Shown: positions 1 through 8,799, numbered from the stretch's first letter. The stretch is 64,000 nucleotides of DNA from DAIQNV01 sp038748775 (GCA_038748775.1 JBCDIT010000003.1:62001-126000), one strand, 5' to 3'. Notes: generated by a model from the sequence alone, not told the origin. Translations and numbers: made by a program.

Positions 1-63
1 GCGCGCCCCATCTCGCGCCCGGCACCGGACCAACGTATCCCCGAATCACTCAATCCCCCAAAA

Positions 64-103
64 ATGAACGAGGGGCACGGCTGAAGCCGCGCCCCTCGTT
101 CAT
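64..103 (-). terminator. Rho-independent terminator after the PEP-CTERM gene
   Basis: A perfect 13-bp inverted repeat (64-76 with 91-103) is extended inward by CGGC/GCCG around a TGAA loop. On the minus strand it is followed by a run of five T, so it is a typical intrinsic terminator about 20 bp past the stop of the minus-strand gene that ends at 126. Confidence 0.8.
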
Positions 104-125
104 GATTTCAGTCCGCGGGCCGGGA

Positions 126-743
126 TTAGCGGCGACGACGGGCGGCGGCGAGGCCACCGAGGCCAAGGACGGCCATCGCGCCCGGAGCCGGGACCAGCGT
201 GCCGACCGTGGCCGACGAGAGAGCCGTCCAGTTCGGAGTGTTGCCGAAGAACGGGTCGACGAGGTCGGGGGCGTCGATCGTCACCGAGGTGATGCCGGCG
301 GCGTTGGCGTAGCCGAAGAAGTCGGTGGCGCCGGCGGTGGTGACGGTCTCGCTGGTGCCGTCGCTGAAGGTGAAGATCAGCTGGAAGCCCGGCTGAGCGG
401 CGAAGTTAATGTCCGAAGCGAAGATGGTGCCGCCGAAGGCCTGCACCGGACCGGTGAAGTCGAGCTGAATCGCGTCGACCGCCGAGTTCGTCGACAGGAT
501 GCCGACGTCGTTGAAGAGCGTGAGGCTGCCGCCGCCGCCGTCGACGCCGTCAACGGCCGAAGCGGTCATGCTGAAGCCGTTGCCGCTCCAGAAGTCCTCG
601 CTACCACCAAAGGTGTTGCCTGAGAAATCCTCGCTGAACGAGGTGGCGAGTGCGGCGTCAAACGCGGCCTGGCTGGTAAAGACCTGACCCGAAGCGGCGC
701 CGGCGAGCGCGATGATGGCGCTGACAGTAACAAACTGCTGCAT
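126..743 (-). CDS. Secreted PEP-CTERM-like surface protein, function unknown
   Basis: A 205-residue exported protein. It opens with a signal peptide (hydrophobic stretch ending AGAASGQ near residue 20) and ends with a sorting tail: VPAPGA, a short hydrophobic segment and RRRR at the extreme C-terminus. That layout matches PEP-CTERM-type anchors, which are removed by an exosortase during transfer to the surface. The body is rich in G, S, T, D, F and beta-prone, with no catalytic motif I recognise. A purine-rich AAAAGGGG lies about 10 bases before the ATG, and an intrinsic terminator follows the stop, so the gene is probably transcribed alone. The family is inferred from architecture only. Confidence 0.8.
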   Translation of the reverse strand: MQQFVTVSAIIALAGAASGQVFTSQAAFDAALATSFSEDFSGNTFGGSEDFWSGNGFSMTASAVDGVDGGGGSLTLFNDVGILSTNSAVDAIQLDFTGPVQAFGGTIFASDINFAAQPGFQLIFTFSDGTSETVTTAGATDFFGYANAAGITSVTIDAPDLVDPFFGNTPNWTALSSATVGTLVPAPGAMAVLGLGGLAAARRRR

Positions 744-908
744 GGTATGAACCCCTTTTTTCTCCGCGCCGCCTCAAACAGAGCGGCGTCACTTTTCTCC
801 ACCGAAAGGGTATCAATCGCCGAAGCCCCGTCAACCCCCAACGCGAAACTCAGCAAAAGTCTGAGTCCGGTAATTGGGCCAGACCCCCAGGGGCCGGTCG
901 GCAGAGGG

Positions 909-1967
909 TCACAAGCGGGCGAGCAACTCGACGACGCAGACTTCGAACCCGCCGCCGCCGGCACGGAGCGTGACGTCGGGTTTGCTCGCCGGAACGAGAA
1001 GCGTCTGACCGAGCGTCACCGCTTCACCGTTGAGAACGCCGTCGCCGCCGACACCTACGACCACGCGGCAACCATCACCGGGTAACGCCGCGTGCTCATC
1101 GGGCGTCAGCGTGAGCGATCGCATTCGGTACCAGTCCGTCTCGGAGACAACGCCGTGGTTGGCGGAGCTCGCGCAAACGGCCGCCGGGGCTGCCTGCCCG
1201 CCTCGATCGGCATCGAAGCTCAAGCACCCGAGAGCCTGTTCAACATGAAGCTCGCGGCCGCTTCGCTCGTATTCCTTGGCCCAGTCGTACACCCGGAACG
1301 TTGTGTCGCTGGGCGTTTGCACCTCGAGCACCAAGACGCCCCCGCCGAGCGCGTGACACGTTCCGCTCGGGAGCGTGTGGCATTCGCCGCGAACCGCCCG
1401 GTGTCTCGTCAGGTGCTCAACCACCGATGCGTCGCGGATCGCTCCAGCAAACCCCACAGCGTCGACACCCTCGTTGATGCCCTTGAACACCGCTCCATCT
1501 TCGACTTCGCCGCCCGGCAACGTCGTGGTGTCGGACTCGAGGACAAGCCAGCTCTCGGTCTTGAGGTGGGCCCAGTCGTTCTGCTGCGCAAACTCGGGGC
1601 TCGGGTGCACCTGGACACTCAGGTGCTCGCGAGCATCGAGGAACTTGACGAGCAGCGGGAACGCCGGCGCTTCGTCATCGCGAATCCGCGACCACACCGA
1701 ATCGCCCAGGAGGTCGGCCCCCCACGCCCGCACCGCTTCGCCGACCGTTCGTCCCCGCCACGGACCGCGGTCGATAATCGACAGGGCCGAGCCGCCGCCG
1801 CCGCCCGAAACAGCCGTGGACGCGAGGTCGGCGATCTCCCAACTCTCTCCGTACGACCGCCCCGGCTCGAGCCGCTTGCCGTATCGCTCGAGACGGCGAC
1901 CGCCCCAGACTTTCTCTTTGAGAATCGGCTCGAAGCCAAGGACATAGGGCCGGACGTCCGACATCAT
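909..1967 (-). CDS. manA: Mannose-6-phosphate isomerase, type I (cupin)
   Basis: Interconverts mannose 6-phosphate and fructose 6-phosphate in the cytoplasm, feeding GDP-mannose and surface polysaccharide synthesis. The 352-residue protein shows the class I pattern: an N-terminal FEPILKEKVWGGRRL start, the zinc-site motif VQVHPSPEF near residue 118, KTESWLVLE shortly after, and GTCHALGGGVLVLEVQ followed by SDTTFRVYDW near residue 210. The length fits the short bacterial form. The ATG overlaps the stop of the upstream UvrC-like gene (ATGA), so the two are translationally coupled; a second ATG follows directly and either could be used. It is the last gene of the unit that begins with the mini-histone. 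Confidence 0.93.
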   Translation of the reverse strand: MMSDVRPYVLGFEPILKEKVWGGRRLERYGKRLEPGRSYGESWEIADLASTAVSGGGGGSALSIIDRGPWRGRTVGEAVRAWGADLLGDSVWSRIRDDEAPAFPLLVKFLDAREHLSVQVHPSPEFAQQNDWAHLKTESWLVLESDTTTLPGGEVEDGAVFKGINEGVDAVGFAGAIRDASVVEHLTRHRAVRGECHTLPSGTCHALGGGVLVLEVQTPSDTTFRVYDWAKEYERSGRELHVEQALGCLSFDADRGGQAAPAAVCASSANHGVVSETDWYRMRSLTLTPDEHAALPGDGCRVVVGVGGDGVLNGEAVTLGQTLLVPASKPDVTLRAGGGGFEVCVVELLARL

Positions 1968-3190
1968 CGCTCCCCGATCGCCTCAGGTTCGGTATCGCCC
2001 GAACCCGTCTCGCTGACATCGGCCCGGCACACCGCACGCATCACACGAACGATCGAACTCCATGCTCGGTTCGATGGTCCGCTATCTCCCAGCACCGGGA
2101 TCACCCGCCCCGGCCCCCGAGGCGGGTGAGCCGCGGCGTGGCACACCAGGCCGATCCGCTCGACCGCGGCTCTGTTGAGCCAGTCGCCCGCCTGGGAACC
2201 CTGGAGCCCGAGTTCCGGCCCAAGCACCGCACCGAGTTGCTCGGCAGCGGCCTTCACGCTCTGAGCGCCTACGTCCGCCCACCAGGCGGTCCGGCCCCGG
2301 ACGTGGGTCAGGACGCGGCACCACCCGCGGCGGGTGCTCGGCAGGACCAGAACCGCCGCGAATCGGTCGAGCGTGGTCACCTTCCGGAACGATCGCCCCG
2401 CGAGGGTCTTGAGCGCCTCACCCCGGACCTTCAGTTCCGCTGCCTGCTCGAAGTGCAGCGCCGCCGCGGCTCGGGTCATCGCCTCTTCGACCGCCGCGAG
2501 GCGGGCGTCAACACCAGCCTCCGGCCCGCTGCCCGCCATCGCGATCGCGTCGCGCACGCGATCACGGTACGCCTCGATCGGCTCGCTCCCGTCGCACGGC
2601 GCCGGGCATCGCCCCATCTCCTTGTAGCTGCACGCGGTCGCATCCGGACGCTGGGCCAAGAGCTTGGGCTCGCGGCACAACTCGAACTCGGAATCCAACG
2701 CCCGCCCGTATTTCGCGGCCGAGTCCTTGGTCGGCATGGGACCGATGATCGTCGAAGGCGACCACGCCAGGTCCGGGCGATCGTCCTTGACCGCCTCCGA
2801 AAGGTTGGTCTTGCGCCACACCGGGACGTCTGACTCGGGATCGAGGCGAAGGAACCACCCCCGCCAACGGTCCGCCGCGGCTCGGTAGCTCTCGGGGATC
2901 AGTTCCCGACCCCACTCAAGAAACGCGATATCTGCTTCGAAGGCCGACCCAAGAACGACCGCTCGAACGCGATTGGAAACCGAGCTGAGGTCGGTCGCGG
3001 GTCCCGACGCGCCGATCAGCCGACGCTCGGCAAACGCTCGGAGGTCTCCGGTCGCCCCGAGTTGCACGCACGCCCCATCGGCTTCGATGGAAACCAGCCC
3101 AGGCTTAGCCGGCAAGCCCGCCCGGACCGCGTCAGCCCAGGCTTCGCCAGGTGAGCGAACGAGCGTAATCTCGAACTGGGGACGCTCCAC
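1964..3190 (-). CDS. UvrC-like protein with degenerate GIY-YIG domain and UVR motif, no C-terminal nuclease
   Basis: A 408-residue relative of the N-terminal half of excinuclease subunit UvrC. Residues about 28-60 align with a GIY-YIG domain, but the tyrosines are lost: GLVSI stands for GIY and VQLGATGDLR for YVGKAxNLR. The LLE-x-N-L-I element survives as FLEWGRELI, the UvrC cysteine cluster is clear in CSYKEMGRCPAPCDG, and a UVR (UvrB-contact) helix pair follows (HFEQAAELKVRGEAL). The RNase H-like 5' nuclease and HhH domains of full UvrC (about 600 residues) are absent. It may bind UvrB or DNA without cutting, or regulate repair; this is inference. GTG start, 21 bases after the FabZ-like stop, and ATGA overlap with manA. 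Confidence 0.75.
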   Translation of the reverse strand: MERPQFEITLVRSPGEAWADAVRAGLPAKPGLVSIEADGACVQLGATGDLRAFAERRLIGASGPATDLSSVSNRVRAVVLGSAFEADIAFLEWGRELIPESYRAAADRWRGWFLRLDPESDVPVWRKTNLSEAVKDDRPDLAWSPSTIIGPMPTKDSAAKYGRALDSEFELCREPKLLAQRPDATACSYKEMGRCPAPCDGSEPIEAYRDRVRDAIAMAGSGPEAGVDARLAAVEEAMTRAAAALHFEQAAELKVRGEALKTLAGRSFRKVTTLDRFAAVLVLPSTRRGWCRVLTHVRGRTAWWADVGAQSVKAAAEQLGAVLGPELGLQGSQAGDWLNRAAVERIGLVCHAAAHPPRGPGRVIPVLGDSGPSNRAWSSIVRVMRAVCRADVSETGSGDTEPEAIGER

Positions 3191-3211
3191 CTTCGGGCTC
3201 CCCGATGCCGG

Positions 3212-3754
3212 CTACTTGTCGCTTTGGCGACCACCGATGATCATGCCGCTGATGCGTGCCGAGAACGCGGTCTCATCGCCGACCCGTCCCTGCACGTCGG
3301 TCACGAACCGACGCCGGCTGTTCTTCACTTCCTCGATGAGAATGTAGAGGTCCTCGCCAGGTATGACGGAGCGTCGGAAGGCCACGTCCTCGATCCGCAG
3401 GAACGCGGCGGTGCTGGGCTTGTCTTTCGCGAGATTCCACAGGTAACACGCAACCTGAGCCCCCGCCTCGACCATCAGCACCCCCGGGAACATGGGCATC
3501 CCCGGGAAGTGGCCCCGAACCCAGAATTGGTCGTCGCGGACCTCGACAAGGCCAACGGCCCGCCTCAGGTCGTCGCTGACCCACACGACCGCGTCGAGAA
3601 GAGCCATCTCGTGCCGGTGAGGGTTGAGTTCCGCGATCGCGTCACGGTCGGCCCTGCGGGCCGAAAGGTCGATCCCGGAGACGTCGAAGAGCGGCGCATG
3701 ACGCCCCTCGCCGCCTCCGGAGACCTCGACAGTGTTGGACGACGCCTGCGTCAC
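3212..3754 (-). CDS. FabZ-like hotdog-fold 3-hydroxyacyl-ACP dehydratase
   Basis: A 180-residue hotdog protein. The catalytic helix region GHFPGMPMFPGVLMVEAGAQ matches the FabZ signature, with the catalytic His and the Glu of the VEAxAQ helix both present, and LNPHRHEMALLDAVV resembles the N-terminal LPHRxPFLLVD segment. FabZ dehydrates 3-hydroxyacyl-ACP in fatty acid elongation. This copy has an extra N-terminal stretch of about 30 residues and a diverged first motif, so it may be a specialised paralogue rather than the housekeeping enzyme. The GTG start overlaps the stop of the mini-histone gene by four bases (GTGA), which implies coupled translation. Confidence 0.85.
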   Translation of the reverse strand: MTQASSNTVEVSGGGEGRHAPLFDVSGIDLSARRADRDAIAELNPHRHEMALLDAVVWVSDDLRRAVGLVEVRDDQFWVRGHFPGMPMFPGVLMVEAGAQVACYLWNLAKDKPSTAAFLRIEDVAFRRSVIPGEDLYILIEEVKNSRRRFVTDVQGRVGDETAFSARISGMIIGGRQSDK

Positions 3755-3930
3755 GACGGCGACGCCTCCCGAGTCTCAAGCATCTCCTTGCGGATCTCTT
3801 GAGCGAGGTTCTTGACCTCTTGCATCGCCTTGCGGACGCGGGTGCCGGCCGCCTTGTTGCCGCCCTTGCCCTTTTCGTAGTCCTCTTTGATCTCCGAAAG
3901 AGCCGCTTCGATCTGCTCAAGGTTGTTCAT
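3751..3930 (-). CDS. Histone H1-like Hc1-type small DNA-binding protein, 59 residues
   Basis: A 59-residue alpha-helical protein starting MNNLEQIEAAL. Its core GGNKAAGTRVRKAMQEVKNL resembles the conserved NGNKAAxxRVR block of chlamydial Hc1-type histone H1-like proteins (and the short planctomycete forms), followed by an AQEIRKEML helix. Hc1 proteins bind and compact DNA; the short forms lack the lysine-rich tail, as here. An AGGTG element lies 6-7 bases before the ATG. The stop overlaps the GTG of the FabZ-like gene, so it heads the unit histone-FabZ-UvrC-like-manA. Start, frame and stop are read directly; the DNA-binding role is inferred from the family. Confidence 0.8.
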   Translation of the reverse strand: MNNLEQIEAALSEIKEDYEKGKGGNKAAGTRVRKAMQEVKNLAQEIRKEMLETREASPS

Positions 3931-4143
3931 TCGATCACCTCATTCCACGCGGGGCCGAGCCAGAGGGCACACAGCCCAAACACGTCCCGCCGACGGTCAG
4001 AAACTCTCAGGGCCGGGACCGCTCGGGGCCCCGCCCGGAAGCGAGCCACACAGAGCGCCCGCCAAGCAGTCATTGTTGCCGGGATACCGCGTGATTCAAC
4101 GGGAGCCAAGAAATACCGATCAAATACCAATCAAACAACAGCC

Positions 4144-5277
4144 TTAGAACAATCCCTCGGAGGCACCATTCTTGAGATGCGCCAACGCGGCCGCCAGGTA
4201 TGAAGTGTCGTTCTCTTGGCCCAGGAACGCTGGACTTGTCGCCGCCATGAGCACGCGGCGGGTCTCTGCGAGTTCCTCGGGCACAGCCCCATCGAGCCCA
4301 TGGCGTTCGCGCGCCTTGGACAACGACGTGACCGGGTCGACGCCGGCCAGCGTTTCGGACCTGCCCCAGTACAAACGCTCGAGGTAGAGCGCATCCTCAA
4401 CCCAGTGGCCAGCGTGAACAAGCCCGAGATCGATGAGCACCCCTTCGTCAGCGCCGCTCTTCGACCCGCCCTGACCGAGCCGGCAGGTCTGACAGGGCCT
4501 TGCCAAGACGTTCCCCGGGTGCAGGTCACCATGACACCACGTGCTTCGGTCGCGCGAGCGCCAAGTCGACACCAGCGCATCAAGACCAAAGGCAACGCCA
4601 CCGAGCATCGCGTCCCAGTCGTCCGCGTTCTCCACAGGGTTGTCGCGCACCGCCCGACGGGCACGTTCGATCAGGTCGGGCCAATCACGCAGCGCCACAG
4701 TGTCGTGCTCGGTCGGCTTGCGAACCCCGAGCGTCATTTGATGGAATCGCGCCGCGGCATCGAAGAGCCGCGCGAGAGCCGAGGCGGCTCGCTCGGGATC
4801 TCCGGAGTCCAACTCCGAATGGAGCGAAGCACCCGAGACGCGTTCGACCACCAGCCACGCGACGTCATAGTCACCGAGCTCTGTTCCGCTGGCCAACACC
4901 CTGGGTACCGGGAGATGCTCCGCCTCCGGGCTTGTCCACCACATCGGGTCGGTCTCGCCGAGTTTGGTCGACCAGTACCACTCGCGATACCCCACCGGCG
5001 CCTTGACGATCGCGTCGATGACCGAGCCGTCGGGCAGCCGCCAGTGCGTGTACCCGGTCGCGGCTCCAGAACGCTGCCAGCGCGTCTGAAACCAGTCGAC
5101 ATCACCCAGCCGGTCTCCGCAGACTTCGTGCAGCGCCGGGCCCAGGGCCCGCCCCAGACCGCCGAGCGCGCCGACCGAGTGCGGACCGTCGTCGTCCGTG
5201 GGGCCGGGCAAGGGCGACGGACCCCACGTCGTGTCCCCCGCCCTCGCGGGTATCGGATCCCGATCCTCCGTCGTCAC
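4144..5277 (-). CDS. Aminoglycoside-phosphotransferase-fold small-molecule kinase
   Basis: A 377-residue cytoplasmic kinase of the APH/choline-kinase fold. The Brenner motif CHGDLHPGNVL lies near residue 248 and the metal-binding segment LIDLGLVHAGHWVEDALYLE follows, so the catalytic Asp/Asn and the Asp of the DxG-type loop are retained. A short insertion with a CxxC pair sits between the two motifs. Members phosphorylate fructosamines, choline, homoserine or antibiotics; nothing here fixes the substrate, and resistance should not be assumed. The GTG start overlaps the rsmA stop (GTGA), making it the last gene of a HAD-rsmA-kinase unit. Confidence 0.8.
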   Translation of the reverse strand: MTTEDRDPIPARAGDTTWGPSPLPGPTDDDGPHSVGALGGLGRALGPALHEVCGDRLGDVDWFQTRWQRSGAATGYTHWRLPDGSVIDAIVKAPVGYREWYWSTKLGETDPMWWTSPEAEHLPVPRVLASGTELGDYDVAWLVVERVSGASLHSELDSGDPERAASALARLFDAAARFHQMTLGVRKPTEHDTVALRDWPDLIERARRAVRDNPVENADDWDAMLGGVAFGLDALVSTWRSRDRSTWCHGDLHPGNVLARPCQTCRLGQGGSKSGADEGVLIDLGLVHAGHWVEDALYLERLYWGRSETLAGVDPVTSLSKARERHGLDGAVPEELAETRRVLMAATSPAFLGQENDTSYLAAALAHLKNGASEGLF

Positions 5278-6119
5278 GCCCGGGGGCCCTCCATCGATCG
5301 ATCAACCGCACCGTAGAGCGCCGCGAACCGCTCGACTTCCAACGCCTCCGCCCGATCCGTCGGCTCGACGCCATCGGGCCAAGAACCGGGCAGCATGCCC
5401 AGTCGCTTGAGGTGAGCCCCGAGTTGTTTTCGACGCCCTTCGAAGACGCGGGAGACGAAGTCGGCGAATTGCCCACCGTCCCCGACCATCGGCTCTCCGC
5501 GCTCCCACACCGCCATCGCGCTGTCGACGCCCGGGGGAGGCCAGAAGCACCCGGGGCCTAAGACCGCGACTTTGCGGGCCTCACCGAACGCCCGGGCCAC
5601 AACGCCGAGCGTTCCGAATGTCTTCGAGCCCGGGCCGGCGGTCATCCGATCGGCGACTTCACGCTGGATCGTGACCGCCATGCCCACGCACTCGGGGTGA
5701 GAACCCATCAACGTGAGCATGAGGGGCGTCGCCGCGTGGTAGGGAAGGTTCGCGACCAGGCGAAACGGGCCATCTCCCAGGGCGTCCATCGCGTCGCGGT
5801 TCACCGCGCGTTTGCTCGCGAGGCAATCGCCGTGGACCAGCGTGAACCCGTCGCGGTCCCCCAAACGGTCCGTCAGCATCGACGCCAATTGGTCGTCCAA
5901 CTCGACCGCAACGACGCGACACCCTCGATCGAGCAGCGTCTCGGTCAAGGTGCCCGTCCCGGGGCCCACCTCGAGCACACGGTCGCCCTCGGCGACACCC
6001 GCTTCGTCGACGAGCCTGCCCAGCAGATTGTGATCGATCAGGAAATTCTGGCCCAGCGACTTCTTCGGGCGAAGGCCCCATTCATCGAGCAGAGCTCGTA
6101 TCTCGGCCAGCGTCTGCAC
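5274..6119 (-). CDS. rsmA: 16S rRNA dimethyladenosine transferase RsmA (KsgA)
   Basis: Dimethylates two adjacent adenosines in the 3' terminal helix of 16S rRNA during 30S maturation, using SAM. The 281-residue protein has the N-terminal PKKSLGQNFLID block, the SAM-binding motif EVGPGTGTLTE near residue 50 and the catalytic NLPYHAATP motif near residue 124, all diagnostic of KsgA/Dim1. The length is normal. The GTG start directly abuts the TGA of the upstream HAD phosphatase gene, and the stop overlaps the downstream kinase start, so all three are one transcription unit. Confidence 0.95.
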   Translation of the reverse strand: MQTLAEIRALLDEWGLRPKKSLGQNFLIDHNLLGRLVDEAGVAEGDRVLEVGPGTGTLTETLLDRGCRVVAVELDDQLASMLTDRLGDRDGFTLVHGDCLASKRAVNRDAMDALGDGPFRLVANLPYHAATPLMLTLMGSHPECVGMAVTIQREVADRMTAGPGSKTFGTLGVVARAFGEARKVAVLGPGCFWPPPGVDSAMAVWERGEPMVGDGGQFADFVSRVFEGRRKQLGAHLKRLGMLPGSWPDGVEPTDRAEALEVERFAALYGAVDRSMEGPRA

Positions 6120-7022
6120 TCACCACGCTCCGCTCAAGATGCGGTCGATCGCGAGAGCGACCCCGTCCCGATCATTGCGCTCGGTCGTGACGTCGGAGAC
6201 CTCACGGGCCGCGTCTACGGCGTTGCCCATCGCGATCCCCAGCCCCGCCGCCTTGAGCATGTCGACGTCGTTGATCTCGTCACCGATCGCCGCGACGCGG
6301 ATCCGATCGATCCCGAGCGCCGAAGCCCGCTCCGAAATCGCGTTCCACTTGCCGGCGCCGGCGTCGAACACCTCGACAATCTGCACCGACGCCGACTCGG
6401 TCGCGCCCGGAAGGCCGGCGGCTTCGAGGATGCTCGGAGCCGCCGAGGTCGTGAACCGATGCAGGACAGCCCGGTCTCCGAGTTCGGCCTGCAATTGTTC
6501 GCAGAGAACGCCCGCCTCTTGGCCGATCGCGGCGCAACCGACGCGGATCGTCAGATCGGCACGCTCGTCTTGGCCGAGGGCTTCGACATCTCGGGCCCTC
6601 ACGCCGGTCATATCGAACCACCACTTGGTCACCGGATCGATGTCGGCGCCGCCGCGAACCACGAGGTACTCATAGTCGAGTTCGGCCGCGTCTTTGAGGA
6701 CCAAGGCGGCGTGCCCGTGCGCATGGATGCGGTCGACCGAAGCGCCGACCAACTCCGGTTCCATAACCCGACGCGAGACCGTGGCGCCCGTCGACACGTC
6801 GACCGTCATCGCCCCGCCGGCCACGACGACGTGCCCCTCGTGCTCGATCGCCCGGAACACGTCGCGGCTCTCGACCAATCCCCGGCCCGTTGCTGGCACG
6901 ATCTCAACGCCGGCTTCGCGTGCCCGGGCTACCGCGGCTCGGTTGGCATCGCTGACGCGCCCGTCCGGCCCGAGCAGGGTCCCGTCGAGGTCGATGGCGA
7001 GAAGGTCGTACTTCGACGTCAT
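6120..7022 (-). CDS. Cof-type HAD-IIB sugar-phosphate phosphatase
   Basis: A 300-residue HAD hydrolase. Motif I is IDLDGTLLGPDG (nucleophile Asp11, acid/base Asp13), the Thr of motif II lies in PATGRG, and motif IV is AIGDEINDVDMLKAAG followed by GIAMGNA, typical of Cof/YidA proteins that dephosphorylate small phosphorylated metabolites. The cap is type IIB by length. The ATG has no Shine-Dalgarno but is preceded at exactly six bases by TACGCT, so the mRNA is probably leaderless. It heads a unit with rsmA and a kinase. The substrate is unknown. Confidence 0.88.
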   Translation of the reverse strand: MTSKYDLLAIDLDGTLLGPDGRVSDANRAAVARAREAGVEIVPATGRGLVESRDVFRAIEHEGHVVVAGGAMTVDVSTGATVSRRVMEPELVGASVDRIHAHGHAALVLKDAAELDYEYLVVRGGADIDPVTKWWFDMTGVRARDVEALGQDERADLTIRVGCAAIGQEAGVLCEQLQAELGDRAVLHRFTTSAAPSILEAAGLPGATESASVQIVEVFDAGAGKWNAISERASALGIDRIRVAAIGDEINDVDMLKAAGLGIAMGNAVDAAREVSDVTTERNDRDGVALAIDRILSGAW

Positions 7023-7028
7023 GACCGG

Positions 7029-7034
7029 AGCGTA
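7029..7034 (-). promoter_or_regulatory. -10 box TACGCT, leaderless start of the HAD-rsmA unit
   Basis: TACGCT on the minus strand with exactly six bases to the ATG at 7022. The expected transcription start then falls on the A of the ATG, and no Shine-Dalgarno is visible. Confidence 0.55.
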
Positions 7035-7041
7035 GACGCGA

Positions 7042-8799
7042 TCACCTCGGGTCTTGAGGAGGATTCACGGCGGGCTGCGGTCCGTTGATCCGTTCGGCCC
7101 CGGGGCCGAACGTGATCGCGTTCTTGCCCGCCCGCTTGCTCTGGATCGCCAGTTCGTCGGCCCTCGCGAGCAAGCTCTCCGAATCGGCGCCGTCCCACGG
7201 ATACGTCGCGAGCCCGCCCGAGATCGTGAGTCGGCCGGCGGCCTCCCGTCCCAGCTTGGGAAACTCGCGCTCGCGGATCTTCTGCTGCACACGCTTCGTC
7301 AGCACGTACACCGACTCGGGCGGACGGCTCGCCGGGTTTCTGGGCCCCTGAGGCTCGAAGAAGACCACCGCGAACTCATCGCCACCGATGCGGCACACCC
7401 GGTCGCTCGGGCGGATCACGCTCCGGAGCACCCGGACGGCCTCGATGAGGATCTCGTCACCAGCGGGGTGTCCGTAGCGGTCGTTGTACCCCTTGAAGTC
7501 GTCGATATCGAACATCAGCACCGTGAGGCTCAGCCGGTCTTGGCGAGCCTTGGCGATCGCGGCGTCGAGGAACCGCTCGAAGTAGCGACGGTTCCACGCT
7601 CCGGTGAGCGGATCCGTAAACGCGGCGCGGCGCAGTCCCCGGCTCTGACGACTCAGACGGAGCCAACCGGCGAGCCATGCCGCATGGGGCGACAGACTCG
7701 CGAGCGTCGCCCGATCGGCGTCCCCTGCGATCAGCATCCCGAGCGGACGCCCCTCCCAGACCACCGGCACACCAAGACGCACGTCGTCGTCTTCGCGAGC
7801 CGCCGCGTCGGCGGGCAAGAAATCCACGTCGCGGCGGTTCACACGCCGGCGAAGCAGGTCCATCGCCGGTTCAAGCACGTCGGCACCCCGGAGGGCCGCG
7901 GAAACGAGCACGCGATCCCCAACAGCCCAGCCAGCGCCGAGCGGGGCCGGCGCTTCGTCTGGCGCCGCTCCGACATCGACATCCTCGTCGATCATCCCGT
8001 CGTCGTCGAAGACAGCGGGGTCGCCCGCCTCGCTCGGAGCTGCGACAGGGCGCGACGTGATGGTCGGTGGCTCCTGTTCAACGGCAGGCGCTTCTGAGAC
8101 CGGGCTGCGTCGCTCGCGGCGAGGCGGGAGCACCTCGATGTGCCGGCTCGCCTCGGACGTCACGACTGGGTAGGGCGACTCGGGTTCATCGGACACCGCC
8201 GGCGCCGCTGGGCTCTGCGGCGATGCGGACGCCCCCGCCGACGGCACAGGCGACGGAACCGACGACGAACCGGGCGATGAACCGGGAGTGAGGCCAACCG
8301 CCCTCAAGATCGCGCTCGCCGCCTCGCCGGCGCTCTGGTCATCGACGACGCCGTCGCACCAAGAGTCGTCCGCACCGTTCCCAACACGGAGGATCTGAAC
8401 CTTCGGATCGGCCAATCGGATCGCGTCGGCGAGTTCGGGGCCGGGCGCTTCATCGAGGGCCGACCCGCCGAGAACGACGACCGAGCCGGCGCTCCCGTTG
8501 GACTCGTCGGGAAGGGAGAGCTCACCGATCGCCTCGAGCACGCTCGCGACGCGGACCACACGCACCCTCGGTTCGTTTCGCAGTTGGGCTTCGCCGAGCG
8601 AACGACCGACGAAGACAATGAGACATCCGCCGTTGCCGGCGCCGCCTCGCTCCGATGGGCTTGGCCCATGCACGCCTTCGGCTTGGAAACTGCTCGCGCT
8701 CACGACGTCCCTATCCCGCGTTCCTGCTCGTCCGGGGCTTGGGGTACCAACAAGCCCGCTCCTAAGCACATCAGACTTGGGCCTCCGGGTCAACCCCAT
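7042..8799 (-). CDS. Diguanylate cyclase (GGDEF) with N-terminal receiver-like and GAF-like regions
   Basis: Makes cyclic di-GMP. The C-terminal GGDEF domain begins at DPLTGAWNRRYF and carries an intact IGGDEFAVVF active site near residue 474 (585-residue form). RPSD sits five residues upstream, which is the RxxD product-inhibition I-site, so feedback control is expected. The N-terminal 100 residues look like a diverged receiver-type alpha/beta domain (CLIVFVG, then SVVVLGG), followed by a long Pro/Ser linker and a small GAF-like region before the cyclase. No membrane helix is seen. The start is uncertain: ATG at 8799 or 8808, or GTG at 8835. It follows a protein with a similar N-terminal domain. 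Confidence 0.88.
   Translation of the reverse strand: MGLTRRPKSDVLRSGLVGTPSPGRAGTRDRDVVSASSFQAEGVHGPSPSERGGAGNGGCLIVFVGRSLGEAQLRNEPRVRVVRVASVLEAIGELSLPDESNGSAGSVVVLGGSALDEAPGPELADAIRLADPKVQILRVGNGADDSWCDGVVDDQSAGEAASAILRAVGLTPGSSPGSSSVPSPVPSAGASASPQSPAAPAVSDEPESPYPVVTSEASRHIEVLPPRRERRSPVSEAPAVEQEPPTITSRPVAAPSEAGDPAVFDDDGMIDEDVDVGAAPDEAPAPLGAGWAVGDRVLVSAALRGADVLEPAMDLLRRRVNRRDVDFLPADAAAREDDDVRLGVPVVWEGRPLGMLIAGDADRATLASLSPHAAWLAGWLRLSRQSRGLRRAAFTDPLTGAWNRRYFERFLDAAIAKARQDRLSLTVLMFDIDDFKGYNDRYGHPAGDEILIEAVRVLRSVIRPSDRVCRIGGDEFAVVFFEPQGPRNPASRPPESVYVLTKRVQQKIREREFPKLGREAAGRLTISGGLATYPWDGADSESLLARADELAIQSKRAGKNAITFGPGAERINGPQPAVNPPQDPR

Noticed and set aside
4144..5277. Antibiotic-resistance phosphotransferase
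   Set aside because: The APH fold is shared by many housekeeping kinases; nothing in the sequence or context supports an aminoglycoside substrate.
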